Of a stretch of DNA of 17,284 bases, positions 15,007-17,284 are shown piece by piece; positions within the stretch are counted from its first letter, which is position 1; each line of letters opens with the position of its first letter. The position numbers were made by a program, and so were the translations under genes. The notes under the pieces were generated by a model. The model was not told the DNA's origin and did not search any database. It worked only from the letters and a program-made list of their open reading frames with translations. Source of the DNA: JBAXBF01 sp034429745 (lineage in GTDB: Bacteria > Chloroflexota > Anaerolineae > Anaerolineales > DRKV01); NCBI GenBank assembly GCA_034429745.1, contig DAOUFY010000036.1, positions 1 to 17,284 of the forward strand, written 5' to 3'.

Positions 15007-17284
15007 TTACTCTACCACCTCCATATCACCCCAATTTTTTCCCACTTTTGCTTCTGTAACCAACGGTACACTCAATGTAAATGCCTTTTCCATTACTTCT
15101 TTCAATAAAGGTATTGTTTTTTCTAGTTCGTTTTGCGGCACTTCAAAGACCAATTCATCATGAACCTGAAGAAGCATTTTCGTCTGCAGCTTATTGAGTT
15201 TTATAGCATCGGCTACACGAAGCATGGCTATTTTTATTATATCAGCTGCTGTACCCTGAATTGGCGCATTGATCGCTTCACGTTCTTCACGGGAAAGGTA
15301 ATTCGGATTATTGCTTGGCTTTAAATTCGGAAAATATCTCCTCCGTCCACATAATGTTTCTACATATCCTTGTTGAGCAGCTTGACGGCGCATATTGGTT
15401 AAATATGCTTTAATACCTGGAAAACGTTTAAAATATTCTTCAACAAAAGCTTCCGCTTCTGCTAAGGTCAGATCGCTTGATCGTGTAAGTCCAAAAGCAC
15501 TCATCCCATATATAAGACCAAAATTTATGGCTTTTGCATGCCGCCGCTGTTCTTTTGTTACTTGATCAATTGGAATGTTATAAATCGCTGCAGCTGTTGC
15601 AGCATGAATATCTTGATTAGCATGAAAAGCCATCAACATAGCTTCATCTTTGGCAAAATGCGCTACGATTCTCAACTCAATCTGTGAATAATCAATTGAA
15701 AGCAATCGGTAACCCTCCGCAGCAATAAACGCTTTCCGTACTTGGCGGCCTAAAGGAGTACGAATAGGTATGTTTTGAAGATTAGGTTCAGAAGATGCTA
15801 ATCTCCCTGTTACAGATCCAGTCTGACTATAAGAGGTGTGGATTCTACCTGTAGCAGGATTTATCTGCTGTGGTAAGGCATCTACATATGTTGATTTAAG
15901 TTTGGATATTTCTCGGTATTCAAGGATAAGATCAATCACCGGATGCTGACCCCGCAGTGCCTCAAGTACATCCGCTGCGGTTGATATTGTTCCACTTACT
16001 GTCCTCTTAGTTCGACCAGGTATTTTTAATCCAAGAATATCAAATAAGGCATGAGAAAGCTGCTGTGAAGAATTTAGGTTGAATGGGCTGCCAACAATAT
16101 GAATGACCTCATCTTCAATAGCCTGCATACGTATGGTAAGTTCTTTCGACATTTGAGCCAAAAATTCGACATCCAACAAAATTCCTCTCATTTCCATTTC
16201 TGCTAGGATGGCAATTAAGGGCATTTCAACTAAGTGGAATAACGAGGCAAGCTCGGATGGTTTTTCTTTTTCTGGGTGAGCCGAGCTCTTTTGAAGGCGC
16301 GGGTGATTAAGTTCTGCTTGCAGAATCGGATAAAGTTGAATGACAGCATCTACATCTCCTATCGCATAAGCTGCCGCAGTTTCTAATTGGACAGTATCCA
16401 TGGTGCGCTGTTGTTTTCCCTTGCCAATTAAAGTTTCGATGTCTGTCATTTCTTTATTTAGGCGCACCCAAGCTAATTTTTTTAACCCCAAATTATGCGA
16501 ATCAGGGTTAATAAGCCACTCAGCCAACATAGTATCAAAGCTTAACGGGTTTGCCTTTAATCCATTCCGCGCCAACACAATATAATCATACTTTAGGTTA
16601 TGTCCTAATTTCGGGATGTGCTGATCAGTAAAAGCCGGCGACAACGCTTCAATAACTTTTTCAATAGGAAGATTTACACCTTTTCCCAATGCTTCTGGTT
16701 GGTGACGAATTGGCAAATAATATCCCTTCATAGGTTCTAATGCAAGTGAGATACCCACCAGTTCCGCTCGAATGGGATCTGTTGATGTGGTTTCGGTATC
16801 AAAGGCAATAACTTCGGCAGTCTTGCAGCGTTCTCCCAACGCTTGCAGTTCTTCTAGGCTTTGGATGATATGCACTTGGATAGTATGCCCCTCTGTTGAA
16901 GTTTGCTGTGCATGCATTTCCTTTGGATAATTTGACGGTACAGTACTAAGTAATTCCCCCTTTTCCAACGTAGATTGATCCGAGAAAAGCGACAGCTGTT
17001 GACTTGCATCACTACTCACCCATTGAGGAGAAGATGCGGTTAAAGATTGAGTATTTTTTTGATCCAACCACTCATGCAGCCGTTTTAATAATGTCCGAAA
17101 TTCCAACTCGCGAAATAATTTCTCCACCCGTTCAACGTCAAAATGATGCGGCCTAGCTTGTTCCAAATCCAAATGAATTTTTAAATCAGTTACAATAGTT
17201 GCCAAGGATCGGCTTAAGTAAGATAATTCCTTACCATCTTCAACTTTTTTGCGCAATACAGTCTTTAACTCATTGAGATGTTCA
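15007..17284 (-). CDS. polA: DNA polymerase I, 5' end beyond the window
   Basis: About 758 residues of DNA polymerase I are visible; the gene runs off the right edge. The frame is open to the last base with no stop. The first visible residues (EHLNELKTVLRKK, then LSYLSRSLATIVTDL) match the end of the 5'-nuclease domain, so the rest of that domain lies outside. Numbering from the TTG at 17256, the 3'-5' exonuclease domain (about 125-320) keeps its metal residues: FDTET (152-156), HNLKYD (219-224) and YAIGD (297-301), so proofreading is probably active. The polymerase domain has motif A SIDYSQIELR (520-529), motif B RRHAKAINFGLIYG (571-584) and motif C LQVHDELVF (696-704). The Phe in motif B at 579 is the residue type that discriminates against dideoxynucleotides. 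A Gln/Ser-rich linker at about 66-122 joins the nuclease and exonuclease parts. It fills gaps and removes primers in replication and repair. Confidence 0.97.
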   Translation of the reverse strand, partial: EHLNELKTVLRKKVEDGKELSYLSRSLATIVTDLKIHLDLEQARPHHFDVERVEKLFRELEFRTLLKRLHEWLDQKNTQSLTASSPQWVSSDASQQLSLFSDQSTLEKGELLSTVPSNYPKEMHAQQTSTEGHTIQVHIIQSLEELQALGERCKTAEVIAFDTETTSTDPIRAELVGISLALEPMKGYYLPIRHQPEALGKGVNLPIEKVIEALSPAFTDQHIPKLGHNLKYDYIVLARNGLKANPLSFDTMLAEWLINPDSHNLGLKKLAWVRLNKEMTDIETLIGKGKQQRTMDTVQLETAAAYAIGDVDAVIQLYPILQAELNHPRLQKSSAHPEKEKPSELASLFHLVEMPLIAILAEMEMRGILLDVEFLAQMSKELTIRMQAIEDEVIHIVGSPFNLNSSQQLSHALFDILGLKIPGRTKRTVSGTISTAADVLEALRGQHPVIDLILEYREISKLKSTYVDALPQQINPATGRIHTSYSQTGSVTGRLASSEPNLQNIPIRTPLGRQVRKAFIAAEGYRLLSIDYSQIELRIVAHFAKDEAMLMAFHANQDIHAATAAAIYNIPIDQVTKEQRRHAKAINFGLIYGMSAFGLTRSSDLTLAEAEAFVEEYFKRFPGIKAYLTNMRRQAAQQGYVETLCGRRRYFPNLKPSNNPNYLSREEREAINAPIQGTAADIIKIAMLRVADAIKLNKLQTKMLLQVHDELVFEVPQNELEKTIPLLKEVMEKAFTLSVPLVTEAKVGKNWGDMEVVE

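Noticed and set aside
1..17284. CRISPR arrays, insertion sequences, prophage or defence islands
   Set aside because: There are no spaced direct repeats, terminal inverted repeats, transposase, integrase, or toxin-antitoxin-like frames, and the tRNA genes show no duplicated 3' end that would mark an attachment site.

Overview
The window looks like a chromosomal segment of a low-GC member of the Chloroflexota, most likely class Anaerolineae. This rests on gene content, not on a marker gene: a MutL-like gene coupled to a KOW-domain gene, an LPXTG-tailed membrane protein rich in Pro/Thr, and a cyclic-nucleotide-fold protein fused to duplicated bacterial PH domains, all beside ordinary bacterial housekeeping genes. 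I see no phage, insertion sequence, CRISPR array or defence island.

Layout. Positions 149-319 carry two tRNA genes on the minus strand, Ser(GGA) and Thr(CGU), 8 nt apart and neither encoding CCA. A 190-nt divergent spacer follows. A plus-strand run then begins: a MutL-like protein with worn-out nucleotide-binding motifs (510-2267), a barrel-sandwich/KOW protein coupled to it by an ATGA overlap (2264-3340), a two-TM LPKTG protein (3412-4149), a CNB-TM-bPH-TM-bPH protein (4180-5835), peptide deformylase def (5840-6349) and recF (6356-7567). Spacers of 71, 30, 4 and 6 nt suggest one or two operons. After a 75-nt spacer with a candidate promoter come a large chemoreceptor with four chained HAMP units (7643-10510) and an HDOD regulator (10554-11420), a likely signalling pair. 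Next are a D-cysteine desulfhydrase-type PLP enzyme (11477-12442) and a cyclopropane-fatty-acyl-phospholipid synthase, cfa (12502-13794). On the minus strand, convergent with cfa, are polA (15007 to beyond the right edge) and, 29 nt downstream of it, a lipoprotein alpha/beta hydrolase (13826-14977).

How the genes fit together. def (N-terminal protein processing), recF and polA (DNA repair/replication) and cfa (membrane lipid modification) are housekeeping. The chemoreceptor and HDOD protein are probably sensory. The most unusual parts are the MutL-like/KOW pair, whose first member keeps the family fold but has lost every expected ATPase signature I could align, and the two following membrane proteins of unknown role. 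Three reading frames needed start corrections: the MutL-like gene (its longest frame would begin inside the tRNA-Thr gene), the LPKTG protein and cfa. polA has no start in the window.
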